Origin: Streptomyces fumigatiscleroticus
Lineage (GTDB): Bacteria; Actinomycetota; Actinomycetes; Streptomycetales; Streptomycetaceae
Reading direction: 5' to 3'
DNA length: 64,000 bases
Assembly (NCBI RefSeq): GCF_014647975.1
Contig: NZ_BMQF01000009.1
Span: 186,001-250,000, forward strand
Below, piece after piece: positions 16,935 to 25,736 of this stretch (within the stretch, counting starts at the first letter, position 1; every line of letters starts with the position of its first letter). A model generated the notes under the pieces. It was not told where the DNA came from and searched no databases. It was given only the letters and a program-made list of their open reading frames with translations. The position numbers and the translations under genes were made by a program.

Positions 16935-17190
16935 TCCTTCAGGCTAGTCATTCCGCGGCCGCGAGCTGGGCGTCGGGGGTGCCCCGGCCGAACTCAAGGA
17001 GATCCGCACCGCCTGCCCCGGACTCGACGCAGCTCCTCGGCACGTCCGCGACCGGAACCGCGCCCAGCTGGAACGATCAACCGGTGTGAAGGACGGTGAG
17101 CGGGCTGCGGCGTCCTGGCGGCCGGTCCCGCGGCAGAAATTTCCCGCAAGCGTTTCACACGCTGCCGACAGCTGCGAATGGAGCAAGGCG

Positions 17191-17720
17191 ATGAAGTAAC
17201 TCATGCTGGTGTGCACGGACCCGGACCACACCCCCGGACAGGACGACGGCGCCCCGGATGTCGAGGACTGGGTCGAGCGCCTCGAACTGCTCTTCGCTTG
17301 CTGCCATCCGGCGTTGCAGCTCGCTGCTCAGGTGGCGCTGACCCTGCGGAGCCCGACCGGTATGAGCACCGCCGAGATCGCGCGTGCGTTCCTGGTGTCG
17401 GAACGCACCATGGGCCAACGCCTTCTCCGGGCCAAGCAGAAGGTCGCCCACGCGGGCATCGGGTTTCGTGTGCCGCCGGCGCACCTGCTGCCCGAGCGGC
17501 TGCCCGCCGTACTGCACGTGCTCCATCTGCTGTTCAACGAAGGGCACGGCGACCCGCGCAAGACCCGGCTGGCACGGGAGGCGATCCGTCTCGCCCGCGA
17601 CTCACCTGCTCGAGCTCATCGGCGCCATGGCGGTGGCCACCGAGCGGTGAACGACGGCCAGGCCGAGGCCGGCCTGCTGCTGTCGATCACCCGTCGACAC
17701 GGTTGCCCGGGCGCTCTCCG
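17191..17720 (+). pseudogene. YCII-start / ECF sigma factor (ECF42-like) deletion fusion
   Basis: ATG 17191 opens as M-K-stop-LMLVCTDPDHTP, the start of a YCII-domain protein with a TAA where a tyrosine codon is expected. About 15 codons later, in the same frame, the sequence becomes the middle of a SigJ/ECF42-type sigma factor: DWVERLELLFACCHPALQ, MSTAEIARAFLVSERTMGQR (region 4 HTH), KQKVAHAGIGFRVPPAHLL and VLHLLFNEGHG. YCII and ECF42 genes are usually adjacent, so one deletion removed the end of the first and the start of the second. After about 17600 frames shift (LIGAMAVATER, then VNDGQAEAGLLLSI). Confidence 0.8.
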
Positions 17721-18503
17721 TCAGGCACCGGCGCCGCCGTCCACCGGCACGATCGCGCCGGTCACCATCGAGGCGCGGTCGCTGAGCAGCCACGCTGCCA
17801 CCTCGGCGACTTCACGGGGCTCGGCCATCCGGCCGAGCGGGATCGACGGCTTCAGTCGCTCGACGATGCCCGGGGTCGCCGCCTCCCACAGATCGATCAT
17901 CTGCGTGGCGGTGCCGCCGGGGGTGATGCCGTTGACCCGGATGCCGTCACGGGCCCAGCTCACCGCGGCGGTCTCGGTGATGCTGTTGAGCGCGCGTTTC
18001 ATGGCGCCGTACGCGGGGAGGGCGGGGTTCGCGCGGCGGCTGCCGATGCTCGAGGTGTTGACGATGGCCCCGCCACCGTTGCGCCGCATGAGTGCGGCCT
18101 CGGCATTCATAGCGGTCCAGTGCGCGCGGAAGTTCACGGCGAACTGCTCGTCGATGTCCTCGTCGCTGGTGGTGTCGAGCGGGCCGGGCTGCTGAATCAC
18201 CGCGCCGTTGTTGAAGGAGCCGTCGAGCCGTCCGTGCAACTCCTCGACGTGGTCGACCGCCGCGCGGATGCTGGCACGGTCGGCGAGGTCCAGGGTGACG
18301 GCGTCGGCGACGCCGCCGTCGGCGCGGATCTCGGTGACGATCCGCTGGAGGGCGTCGGTGCCGCGGGCGCCGAGCACGACGGCCGCGCCCTCCCGCGCGA
18401 AGAGCCGGGCCGCCGCAGCCCCGATGCCGCGGCTGGCACCGGTGATGAACACGACCTTGCCGGTGAGCAGGCCTATGGGTGCGATGTCGATGTCGTTCGT
18501 CAT
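17721..18503 (-). CDS. SDR family oxidoreductase
   Basis: A 260-residue classical SDR; ATG 18503 gives normal length although the frame is open further upstream. FITGASRGIGAAAARLF is the cofactor loop. SFNNGAVIQ replaces the usual NNAG, IVNTSSIGSRR holds the catalytic serine, YGAMKRALNSIT supplies Tyr/Lys, and GAIVPVDGGAGA ends the fold. Divergent from the XRE regulator at 18590, which probably controls it. The substrate is unknown. Confidence 0.9.
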   Translation of the reverse strand: MTNDIDIAPIGLLTGKVVFITGASRGIGAAAARLFAREGAAVVLGARGTDALQRIVTEIRADGGVADAVTLDLADRASIRAAVDHVEELHGRLDGSFNNGAVIQQPGPLDTTSDEDIDEQFAVNFRAHWTAMNAEAALMRRNGGGAIVNTSSIGSRRANPALPAYGAMKRALNSITETAAVSWARDGIRVNGITPGGTATQMIDLWEAATPGIVERLKPSIPLGRMAEPREVAEVAAWLLSDRASMVTGAIVPVDGGAGA

Positions 18504-18589
18504 GGCGACACTGTCAGGCCGGCCTCCGGGCCGGATACAGGCACAGGCAGTACCAGGATCAGCCGCCACGTGGCGTGCACACTCGGGGT

Positions 18590-19441
18590 ATGGACAAAAA
18601 GGAGCTCGGGTCGTTTCTCCGCAGCCGCCGCGAGCGGCTCCGGCCGCAGGACGTCGGCCTCCCCTCCGGCTCGCGGCGCCGGACACCGGGCCTTCGCCGC
18701 GAGGAGGTGGCGGTCCTCGCGCACATCTCCACCGAGTACTACGTCCGGCTCGAGCAAGGCAGGGCGCCACGGCCGTCGGGCGAGGTTCTCGCCGGGATAG
18801 CAGGCGCGCTGCGGCTCACGGACGCCGAGTCCACTCACCTCCATGTCCTCGCGGGCACCGTGCCGAGCCGCACCGCACTGCATCGGCGCGACGTCCGCCC
18901 GAGCATCCTGGTGCTCCTCGAACGGCTGCCGCAGACGGCCGCTTTCGTGACCTCCGCCATATTCGAGGTGCTCGCGTGGAACGACCTCGCGGCCGCGCTC
19001 ATGGAGGACTTCGCCCAGCTCGCCCCACATGACCGCAATCTGGCGCGCAGAGCGTTCCTCGGGCCGGCGGGCACCGATGCGGCGCTGTACGGGGTGTCCG
19101 ACGCCGCGGAGTTCCGGCTGAACGTCGTCATGCAACTCCGATCCGCCCTCGCCCGGTACCCGTCCGACCCCGCGGTGACCGAACTCGTCGACGAACTCCG
19201 TGACGCCGGCCGCGAGTTCGCCCGCCTCTGGGAGCGGCACGACGTGCAGGCTGCGCCGACGCTCACGAAGACGTTCCGCCACCCGGTCGTCGGACAGATC
19301 ACCGTCGACTGCGACTCGCTCGCGCTCACGGACCGCGACCAGCGCCTCGTGCTCTACAGCGCGCCGCAAGGATCACCCAGCGCCGAGACTCTGGCACTCC
19401 TGAACGTACTCGGAGCCGACGCAGCCGAGTACCGACGGTAG
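18590..19441 (+). CDS. XRE-family HTH regulator with MmyB-like ligand domain
   Basis: A 283-residue protein. Residues about 1-80 are the HTH (LGSFLRSRRERLRPQDVGLP, TPGLRREEVAVLAHISTEYY, LEQGRAPRPS). Residues 100-283 form a PAS-like MmyB domain (PSILVLLERLPQTAAFVTSA, EVLAWNDLAAALM, a late TFRHPVVGQITVDCDSLAL). Hundreds of actinobacterial paralogues sit divergently beside an SDR gene, exactly as here, and bind fatty-acid-like or other small ligands. The start ATG 18590 is preceded only by a weak ggggt. Confidence 0.92.
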   Translation: MDKKELGSFLRSRRERLRPQDVGLPSGSRRRTPGLRREEVAVLAHISTEYYVRLEQGRAPRPSGEVLAGIAGALRLTDAESTHLHVLAGTVPSRTALHRRDVRPSILVLLERLPQTAAFVTSAIFEVLAWNDLAAALMEDFAQLAPHDRNLARRAFLGPAGTDAALYGVSDAAEFRLNVVMQLRSALARYPSDPAVTELVDELRDAGREFARLWERHDVQAAPTLTKTFRHPVVGQITVDCDSLALTDRDQRLVLYSAPQGSPSAETLALLNVLGADAAEYRR

Positions 19442-19895
19442 CGTCGCAGCCGACCGTCAGCCGCTGACCAGCGCCGACGGACCCATGACGCCGGTTCTCT
19501 CAGCCTGCGCGGCAGACGGTCGGTTCATGGCCGCAGCGCGGGGAAGGGCGGCTGCGCCCGAGGCGGGCGGCCGGAGGACACCGGGGACCCCCCCACGGTG
19601 AAGTCGCGCCCGACCACGCCGTCGGAGGACGACTCGGCGGCGAACCGCAGGGAGTGCGTGAGACGTTGCCTTTCGGAAGTGCCTTGTTGCCGAGGCGCTC
19701 CCGGTGACACCTACGTCAATCGCCGGCCGTGAGGGAACGGGAGAGCACCCACGTCGCTACAGCGTTCACGGGTCTCACATCCTCGGGCGGCTTCACGGTC
19801 GGTCGCAAGCCACCAGCTTGATCATCATCCCTTCGATCGTTCTCCCTGCCGCGTGATCACGACTTCGGACGGGCCCTGGGGAACCGGGAGGCGCT
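19442..19895. other. Gene-free stretch
   Basis: Between the XRE gene and the convergent methyltransferase gene. The frames here are short and without motifs; no repeat or strong hairpin was noticed. Confidence 0.6.
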
Positions 19896-20747
19896 CTACC
19901 GGCGGACCGCCGAGATCAGTCCGCCGGGCCGCTCCTCGCGCTGCGGCGGGGTGCTGATCGGGCGGCCGTAGGCGGCGGCGCGCTCGCGCAGGGTGTGGCT
20001 GTCGGCCTCCCAGCCGTGCCCGGCCAGCCAGCCCACCGGGTCGTCGGGCATCTCCGAGATCCACATGGACGCCGCCGAACCCGGCGCGGCGTCCGCGCCG
20101 AAGCGCTCGATCACGCCGCGCGAGCCCAGGGTCAGCCCCATCCGACTGCCTGCCGCCGACTGCGCGCTGATCCGGGCCAGCAGCAGCTCCACCGCATCCT
20201 CGGGCAGATAGATCAGCAGTCCTTCGGCGATCCACGCGGTCGGCAGGGTCGGGTCGTGCCCTGCGGCGGCCAGCGCGCCTGGCCAGTCCTCACGCAGATC
20301 CACCGGGACGGTGATCCGCTCGCAGCGCGCGACGGCCCGCTCCCGGCGCAGCACCGAAGCCTTGAAGTCCAGTGGGGCGGCGGTGTCGACCTCGAACAGC
20401 CGGGTGCCCTTCGGCCAGTCCATCCGGAAGGCCCGGCTGTCCATGCCGGCGCCGAGCAGCACGACCTGCCGGATCCCGGACGCGGAGGCCTGCCGCAACA
20501 GGTCGTCGAGGAACATCGTCCTGATGACGATGGAGAACGACACGGCCAGCCGGCGGCGTCGCGCGGCCTCGTCATCGGGCAGCGGCGGCGAGGAGGGCCA
20601 CAGGCCGCCGGCGGCGGCGAAGGCCTGTGCCAGCGGGTCGCGGAACAGCGCGTCCTCCCGCTCGGTCTCCAGCGCCCGCACTCTGGCCACCCCCACGGCC
20701 GTGGCCCACACTCCCGACGGCTTCACCCGCTCCTGCTCATCAGTCAC
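19896..20747 (-). CDS. Class I SAM-dependent methyltransferase (TIGR00027/LCMT-like)
   Basis: A 283-residue protein with GTG start at 20747. VWATAVGVARVRALETEREDA and FRDPLAQAF are the N-terminal signature of the leucine-carboxyl-methyltransferase-like family common in mycobacteria and Streptomyces. VVLLGAGMDSRAFRM is the SAM-binding loop, LFEVDTAAPLDFKASVL the acidic ribose-binding end, and TAWIAEGLLIYLPEDAV the post-motif. It probably O-methylates a small molecule. No pathway genes are adjacent. Confidence 0.9.
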   Translation of the reverse strand: MTDEQERVKPSGVWATAVGVARVRALETEREDALFRDPLAQAFAAAGGLWPSSPPLPDDEAARRRRLAVSFSIVIRTMFLDDLLRQASASGIRQVVLLGAGMDSRAFRMDWPKGTRLFEVDTAAPLDFKASVLRRERAVARCERITVPVDLREDWPGALAAAGHDPTLPTAWIAEGLLIYLPEDAVELLLARISAQSAAGSRMGLTLGSRGVIERFGADAAPGSAASMWISEMPDDPVGWLAGHGWEADSHTLRERAAAYGRPISTPPQREERPGGLISAVRR

Positions 20748-21285
20748 CGCGCCAGCCTAGTTGATCGATATCAAGGACCCTGAGGAGTGGAGCCGGCTTC
20801 AGGCGCGGCCAGCCGGTCATGCGCGCACTGACCGCCTGCGACCACTGAAACCACCATGAGGTGAAGATGAACAGTCCTGGCCACCCGCGTCAGATCCAGT
20901 CCCGCGCCGCCGGCCGCGCCGCGCTTCCCCCGCTTCCGCTCGACCGTGTGCACGTGACCACACGAAGCGGACCGGAGCCGGCCAGTCCGGGTGGACGCGG
21001 TGGACGGGTGTCTACGACGTATGTGCACGCGAGCGACTGCCACATGACGGGCAGGCACGCGAAGGGCGTGACGCGGGAACTGGCGCCGCGGGCACTGGCC
21101 CAGAGCGCTCAGGCCCGCCCGCGCTGCCACCCCGACACCGAGCTCGGCGTCCTGGGGCAGCGGTGCTGCCGGCCGGAACAGACGGCCGGGAGGACGAGTC
21201 CTCCTCCGCGACAAGGGCGCGCCGGGGCCGGCGGGTTCGCGGGTTGGCGGGTTCGCGGGTTCAGGAGGGTATCCGCGCGGCGCGG
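20748..21285. other. Gene-free stretch with short GC-skewed repeats
   Basis: No frame has a convincing start and conserved motif. Near the right end, gttcgcgggttggcgggttcgcgggttc (about 21236-21262) is a small direct repeat just before the terminator hairpin. Confidence 0.55.
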
Positions 21286-21324
21286 CAGGCCCGGCCGCCC
21301 CTGCATGCGGGGCGGCCGGGCCTG
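21286..21324 (-). terminator. Terminator hairpin for the DUF4232-like gene
   Basis: A perfect 16-bp stem (21286-21301 with 21309-21324) surrounds a 7-nt loop tgcatgc. It lies 39 bp past the stop of the leftward gene at 21364. Confidence 0.85.
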
Positions 21325-21363
21325 TTGGTGGGTGTCACGCGGTGGGCGCGGCCGGCGGGAAGG

Positions 21364-21906
21364 TCAGCCGACGTAGGGGACGGCGTCGTCCGGGTCGGCG
21401 TGCCAGTTGGTGGCGACCGGCTTGTCGACCAGGACGGGCTCGGCGAGGGAGAAGGCGACGGCCTGGGTCTCGTAGCCGGCGACGGCGACGATGAGCTGGC
21501 CGTACTCGCGACCGTCGTCGGAGTTGGTGCTCTTGGGGCTGATGCCGGCGTAGGCGGCGGTGGACCCGGAGAGCTTGATGGTGCCGGTGACGGCCTGTTC
21601 GAGGGGGGAGACGTGGGCTTCGGGGGCGGAGCCGAAGGCGGCGGAGGGGAAGGTGCCCTTCAGGTAGCAGGTGATGCCGGGCTTGGCCTTGGCAGTGACC
21701 AGGAAGTAGCCGCCGGCCTGCGTCTCCTCGCTGACCTTGAAGGTCAGGTCGTTGGTGCCACATGCCTGCCCGAAGCCGTCCCGCGTGGCGCCGGTGCCGC
21801 TGTCGGCGGTGGCGGAAGCGGTGGCAGCGGCCGTGCCGGTCAGAGCCGCCGCGGCGAGGGCGGCCACAGCCAGGCGGACGGGGCGGGAAGAAGGACGCGA
21901 ACGCAT
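21364..21906 (-). CDS. Secreted DUF4232-like protein
   Basis: About 180 residues. The start ATG 21906 is chosen because ggag lies 8 bp upstream and it opens a clean Sec signal peptide (basic MRSRPSSRPVR, then VAALAAAALTGTAAATAS). The mature part begins after ASATADS, has two cysteines (QACGTNDLTFKV and GITCYLKGTF) that probably pair, and the beta-sandwich pattern of DUF4232 proteins (AYAGISPKSTN, YGQLIVAVAG). These proteins are extracytoplasmic and of unknown function in Streptomyces. Monocistronic with its own terminator. Confidence 0.7.
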   Translation of the reverse strand: MRSRPSSRPVRLAVAALAAAALTGTAAATASATADSGTGATRDGFGQACGTNDLTFKVSEETQAGGYFLVTAKAKPGITCYLKGTFPSAAFGSAPEAHVSPLEQAVTGTIKLSGSTAAYAGISPKSTNSDDGREYGQLIVAVAGYETQAVAFSLAEPVLVDKPVATNWHADPDDAVPYVG

Positions 21907-22606
21907 TGAAAACTCCAGACGGAAAGCGGGTTCGCCCAGCGGGCTGCTGGGACGGCCCCAGCCTGCGCCGAGATCCGTCCCACCCACCACAACGAGCCGG
22001 CATCACGGGACGCCGGAACGCTGGAACGGGCGCTGACCAGGACAGACTTCGGCCGCCTGGAACGACAGGCTGGGACGGACCGAACGGGCCCGGACGAAAA
22101 ATGCGGGGCTCGGGCCACCAAGTGGCCGCGTACGCGGACCGCATCAGGAGCATGGGTGGGAAGGAGCAGACGCCCTCGGCACCCCTGCTCGTACTCGGCA
22201 TGAACTCAGGTCATGGCGACCGAGTGCCTGATCGCGCCCGCTCGGTAGCGTCACCGGCATGAATCAGGACGTGCGTCGTGATCGATTGGCCTCCGGGCAT
22301 GCTGAACGCGCCGGCTGCGGGTGAGTCCGGGGTGTCCGCGGCGCAGTACTACCGCCCGGACGACCGCTTCTCAGCCCGGACCGGCAGTGCCCGGATCGCT
22401 CTGGTCCAGGAGCGGGCAGCAGAGCCGGCGGACGGTGCCGCCTCCGCCGAGGATTCCACCGCGACCTGGCGGCGGGCAGACCGGCTGTGCCGGGTCCAGC
22501 CGGCCGGCCGTACCGCCTGGACGCGTCATGGTGACGCCATGCTCTTGCCGGAGTTCCTACGACGGGTACGGGCGGGTGCGCTGGGCGTGGCAGCGGCTGG
22601 ATCGAG
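21907..22606. other. Gene-free stretch
   Basis: Contains a 115-codon plus-strand frame (22278-22625) that runs into the convergent response regulator gene. It has no ribosome site or motif I can support. No repeats or strong hairpins were seen. Confidence 0.5.
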
Positions 22607-23254
22607 CTACGGCTTGTTCAGGTAGGTGAGGACGGCGCGGACACGGCGGTTGGTGTCGTCGTCGGCGGAGATGCCGAGCTTGCCGAACATGGAGGTGGTG
22701 TACTTGCTGATGGCGCTCTCGCTGAGAAAGAGGCGGCGGCCGATGGCCTGGTTGGACAGTCCCTCGGCCATGAGGGCCAGCACGGAGTACTCGCGTTCGG
22801 TGAGCCGCTCGAGTCCCCGGTTCGGGGAACCGCTGGACAGCAGTTTCGCGATGACGGCCGGGTCCATGGCGGTCCCGCCGCCCGCGACGCGCTCCAGGGC
22901 GCCGATGAACTGGTCGGCGTCGAACACACTCTCCTTCAGCAGGTAGCCGACGCCGCCGGAGCCGTCGGCCAGCAGCTCGCGGGCGTACAGCTGCTCGACG
23001 TGCTGGGAGAGGATGAGGACCGGCAGACCGGGCATCTCGCCGCGGGCGGCGAGGGCCGCCCGCAGGCCCTCGTCCGACTGGTCCGGTGGCATGCGGACGT
23101 CGACGACGGACACGTCCGGGCGCCACGTCCGCAGCGCGTCGAGCGTTTGGGGTCCGGTGGTCGCTGTCGCCACCACCTGGTGCCCGTACGCCTCGATCAG
23201 GCGGACCATCCCGTCGCGCAGGAGGTAGAGGTCTTCGGCTACAACGATTCGCAT
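22607..23254 (-). CDS. NarL/LuxR-type response regulator
   Basis: A 215-residue regulator. Receiver domain: MRIVVAEDLYLLRDGM, phospho-acceptor Asp in VSVVDVRMPP, switch Lys in GYLLKESV. C-terminal LuxR HTH: LTEREYSVLALMAEGLSNQA, SESAISKYTTSMFGKL. The start ATG 23254 overlaps the end of the histidine kinase gene by 16 bp, so the pair is translationally coupled, kinase first. The target is unknown. Confidence 0.92.
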   Translation of the reverse strand: MRIVVAEDLYLLRDGMVRLIEAYGHQVVATATTGPQTLDALRTWRPDVSVVDVRMPPDQSDEGLRAALAARGEMPGLPVLILSQHVEQLYARELLADGSGGVGYLLKESVFDADQFIGALERVAGGGTAMDPAVIAKLLSSGSPNRGLERLTEREYSVLALMAEGLSNQAIGRRLFLSESAISKYTTSMFGKLGISADDDTNRRVRAVLTYLNKP

Positions 23255-24501
23255 GGCAGCGCCATCCTGACACGGGTCGGGCCGCCCGGCGGACTGGTGA
23301 TCTCCAGGGTGCCGTCGAAGACCGCGAGGCGGCGGCGCAGGCCGGCCAGCCCGCCGCCGGGCCGCTCGTCGGCCCCGCCCCGGCCGTCGTCCTCGACCTC
23401 GACAACGAGGCCGGCCTCGCCCCTGGCGAGGCAGACGCGCGCCCGCGACGCGTGGGCGTGCCGGACCGCGTTGGTCAGCAACTCGGCGACGCCGAAGTAG
23501 ACGGCCGACTCGATCGGCGGGTCCAGGGTCAGCCGGGCGTCGTCGGCGCTGACGGCCACGTCGAGCGGGATGTCGAGGGCGAGGGCGCGCACTGCGTCGA
23601 CGAGGCCCCGCTCGTTCAGCACCGGCGGACTGATCCCCCGGATCAGCTCGCGGAGTTCGGCCAGCGAGGCGGTGGCGCCGACCCGCGCGTCCCGCATCAG
23701 TGCCCTGGCCCGCTCCGGGTCGGTCTCCATCAGCTTCTCCGCGGTCGCCAGGGAGAGCCCGAGCGCGACCAGGCGGGCCTGCGCCCCGTCGTGCAGGTCC
23801 CTTTCGATCCGGCGGATCTCGGCGGCCTGCGCGACCGTCGCGTCCGCGCGCTGGGCGGTCAGCTCGTCCACCCGGTCCGCCAGCACCATCGCAGGCGACG
23901 GACGCAGGAAGCGGACGGCCACCGGCTCGACGAGCCGCCAGGCGTACGGGGCGCAGGCGACGGCCACGACCAGGCCGAGTGCCCCGACGAGGCGTGCGGC
24001 GGTCCCCGGCCGGCCGAGCCCGAGGACCGCCGCGGCCACCCCGGCCGGCGGGAGGGCGGCGACCACGCCCGCGGTGAGCGGCACGATCCCCGTGAACCGC
24101 AGGTCGCGCCGGTTGGCGGGGTCTGTCCACCGGATTCGCCACTTCTGATCCAGGAGGGCGTCCCGACGGGTGCGCTCGTAGGAGAAGCCGTTCCACCAGT
24201 ACCCGGTGGACATCCGCGTCACCGGTGGGGCCTGCCGGTATCCGGCGGGGATGACGGTGGCGGTCCACCGTGCGACGAGGAGGCGGACCATCCGGCAGAC
24301 CGGGCGGGACAGCGCGAGCGTGCCGCCACACACCAGCACGAGCGGCGCTACCCACGACCACGGATTCCCCGCCCCCCACCAGATCCCCAGCGCCCCGGCC
24401 GCGGCCCACACGGCCGGGACCAGCATGCTGACGGCCGCCACCACGCACGCCCGCACGAACCCCACGCCGACGCGCGCCGCCCACGAACCCAGCCGTCTCA
24501 T
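23239..24501 (-). CDS. Sensor histidine kinase (HisKA_3 type)
   Basis: A 420-residue kinase. The N-terminal half has four to five hydrophobic segments (residues about 10-70 and 140-195) with a short cytoplasmic or extracellular insertion rich in Trp/Tyr (STGYWWNGFSYERTRRDALL). The dimerisation helix carries the phospho-His in EIRRIERDLHDGAQARLVAL (residues about 235-254). The ATPase domain shows ELLTNAVRHAHA, VEDDGRGGA and GGGLAGLRRRL. Forms an operon with the overlapping response regulator. The stimulus is not evident. Confidence 0.92.
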   Translation of the reverse strand: MRRLGSWAARVGVGFVRACVVAAVSMLVPAVWAAAGALGIWWGAGNPWSWVAPLVLVCGGTLALSRPVCRMVRLLVARWTATVIPAGYRQAPPVTRMSTGYWWNGFSYERTRRDALLDQKWRIRWTDPANRRDLRFTGIVPLTAGVVAALPPAGVAAAVLGLGRPGTAARLVGALGLVVAVACAPYAWRLVEPVAVRFLRPSPAMVLADRVDELTAQRADATVAQAAEIRRIERDLHDGAQARLVALGLSLATAEKLMETDPERARALMRDARVGATASLAELRELIRGISPPVLNERGLVDAVRALALDIPLDVAVSADDARLTLDPPIESAVYFGVAELLTNAVRHAHASRARVCLARGEAGLVVEVEDDGRGGADERPGGGLAGLRRRLAVFDGTLEITSPPGGPTRVRMALPCESL

Positions 24502-24637
24502 GACTCATCCTCCGCTCACCGTCCGGTGCTCCCACTGTGCACCGCGCGGAGCCCGCTACTGCCCTGGTCAGCCAAGGAGTGGGGCTACCCCCACCCGCCT
24601 GTGGGCCCAGGCGCATACCGCGTCGGTCAACCGCTTC

Positions 24638-25093
24638 ATGGCGTCGGTGGGCATGGAAACCGACACGCACACCACGACCGCCGCGGAACTCCTCGACGAC
24701 CCCCGCACCCGAAGGGCCTTCAACACGGCGAAGACCAGCGTCAAGGTGTACGGCGCACTGAGCGCCGCCGCCCTCCTGGCGGTCATCGCGGTGTCGGTCA
24801 GCGGTCACAGGGTGAACACGTTCATGTGGGTCCGGGCAGTCCTGCTGCCCGTGGTCGCCGTGCTGATCCACCGGATGACCGGATCCGCTTCCCGGGGATC
24901 CCGGCGGGCCTTCGAGCGCGTGAGAACTCTCGCCGTCATCATGCCGGTCGCGATCATCGGCGTCGACCTGATCCCGGGTGTCTGTCCGCCGTGGTACGCC
25001 GTGACGCAGGTCGTCTGCGTGCTGCCCGTCGTCCGGGTCGCGTTCGTCACCCGCGGCTCCGCACTGCGCACCGCCTTTCCCAAGGGGCGCTGA
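24638..25093 (+). CDS. Small integral membrane protein, four predicted helices
   Basis: About 151 residues from ATG 24638 (146 from ATG 24653; neither has a strong ribosome site). After a hydrophilic head (DPRTRRAFNTAKTSVKVYG) there are four hydrophobic segments: LSAAALLAVIAVSVSG, WVRAVLLPVVAVLI, LAVIMPVAIIGVDLI and VVCVLPVVRVAFV. I do not recognise a named family. It is divergent from the histidine kinase gene at 24501 and could be its regulated partner (inference). Confidence 0.7.
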   Translation: MASVGMETDTHTTTAAELLDDPRTRRAFNTAKTSVKVYGALSAAALLAVIAVSVSGHRVNTFMWVRAVLLPVVAVLIHRMTGSASRGSRRAFERVRTLAVIMPVAIIGVDLIPGVCPPWYAVTQVVCVLPVVRVAFVTRGSALRTAFPKGR

Positions 25094-25163
25094 CCGGGCG
25101 TCGGGCGCCGCTTCGTGCGGCCTCGCCCAGGAACCCGCGGGCCTCGTTCGAGAAAACCCCTTG

Positions 25164-25193
25164 CCCAATGGTCAAGAAGTGTTGACCATTGGG
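25164..25193. promoter_or_regulatory. Perfect ArsR-type operator
   Basis: CCCAATGGTCAA and TTGACCATTGGG form a perfect 12-bp inverted repeat with a 6-bp spacer. It ends 3 bp before the ArsR start codon. This placement predicts autorepression of the ArsR-MFS operon. Confidence 0.85.
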
Positions 25194-25196
25194 GGC

Positions 25197-25736
25197 ATGC
25201 CTACCGACGAGCTCCCGGAGACGTTCCACGTCACCACCGACGAGCAACTGCGCGCCGTTTCCAATCTCACCCGTCACCGGATCATGGCCGTGCTCCGCTT
25301 CGAGCCCGCGACGATCACGCAGATCGCCGAGCGGGTGGGCCTCGCGAAGGGGAGTTCCAGCTATCACGTACGGCTGCTCGAACGGGCCGGCCTGGTGAAG
25401 GTGGTCCGCACGCGGAAGGTCCGGGGGGTCACCGAGCGGTACTACGCCATGGCCGCGCGGTCGATCGTGCTGCCGGATCCGGGCGAGGGAGGCCCCGATG
25501 TGCTGATGCGGCATGCGGTGGCGGACCTGGAGGCAGCGCCGGTGGATGCCGAGCGGTACGTGCGGATGGCGCATCTGCGGCTCACCGAGGAGCAGTTCGC
25601 GGAGCTGGGGGCGCGGCTCGAGGCACTGGCGGACGAGTACCGGGAGCTGTCCGATCCGTCGCTGCCGGACGCGTCACTCGTCTTCGCGCTGTTCCACCCG
25701 GCATCGCGCGGGCAGGCCGAAGAGGACGCCACGTGA
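25197..25736 (+). CDS. ArsR-type HTH transcriptional regulator
   Basis: A 179-residue regulator with ATG 25197 directly after gggggc and the palindrome. The winged helix covers residues about 15-85: LRAVSNLTRHRIMAVLRFEP, ITQIAERVGLAKGSSSYHVR, LVKVVRTRKVRGVTERYY. The C-terminal helices (LTEEQFAELGARLEALADEY) probably dimerise or bind ligand. No metal-binding Cys motif is present, so a drug or other organic ligand is more likely than a metal. The stop overlaps the start of the MFS gene (GTGA). Confidence 0.9.
   Translation: MPTDELPETFHVTTDEQLRAVSNLTRHRIMAVLRFEPATITQIAERVGLAKGSSSYHVRLLERAGLVKVVRTRKVRGVTERYYAMAARSIVLPDPGEGGPDVLMRHAVADLEAAPVDAERYVRMAHLRLTEEQFAELGARLEALADEYRELSDPSLPDASLVFALFHPASRGQAEEDAT

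Noticed and set aside
14668..16947. Long plus-strand open frame of 759 codons covering the tandem array and the MBL hydrolase region
   Set aside because: It is antisense to the well-supported MBL hydrolase and runs through a repeat array; no domain is visible. The GC-rich codon bias leaves complementary frames open.
16950..17100. Possible ISL3-type transposase tail (GVGGAPAELKEIRTACPGLD)
   Set aside because: Only about 40 residues and no terminal inverted repeat; the similarity is too weak to call.
22278..22625. 115-codon plus-strand frame after the DUF4232-like region
   Set aside because: No ribosome site, no motifs, and the end overlaps the response regulator gene.
25115..25732. Upstream extension of the second MFS frame
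   Set aside because: It overlaps the ArsR gene in another phase; the GTG at 25733 gives the normal transporter length and a 4-base overlap.
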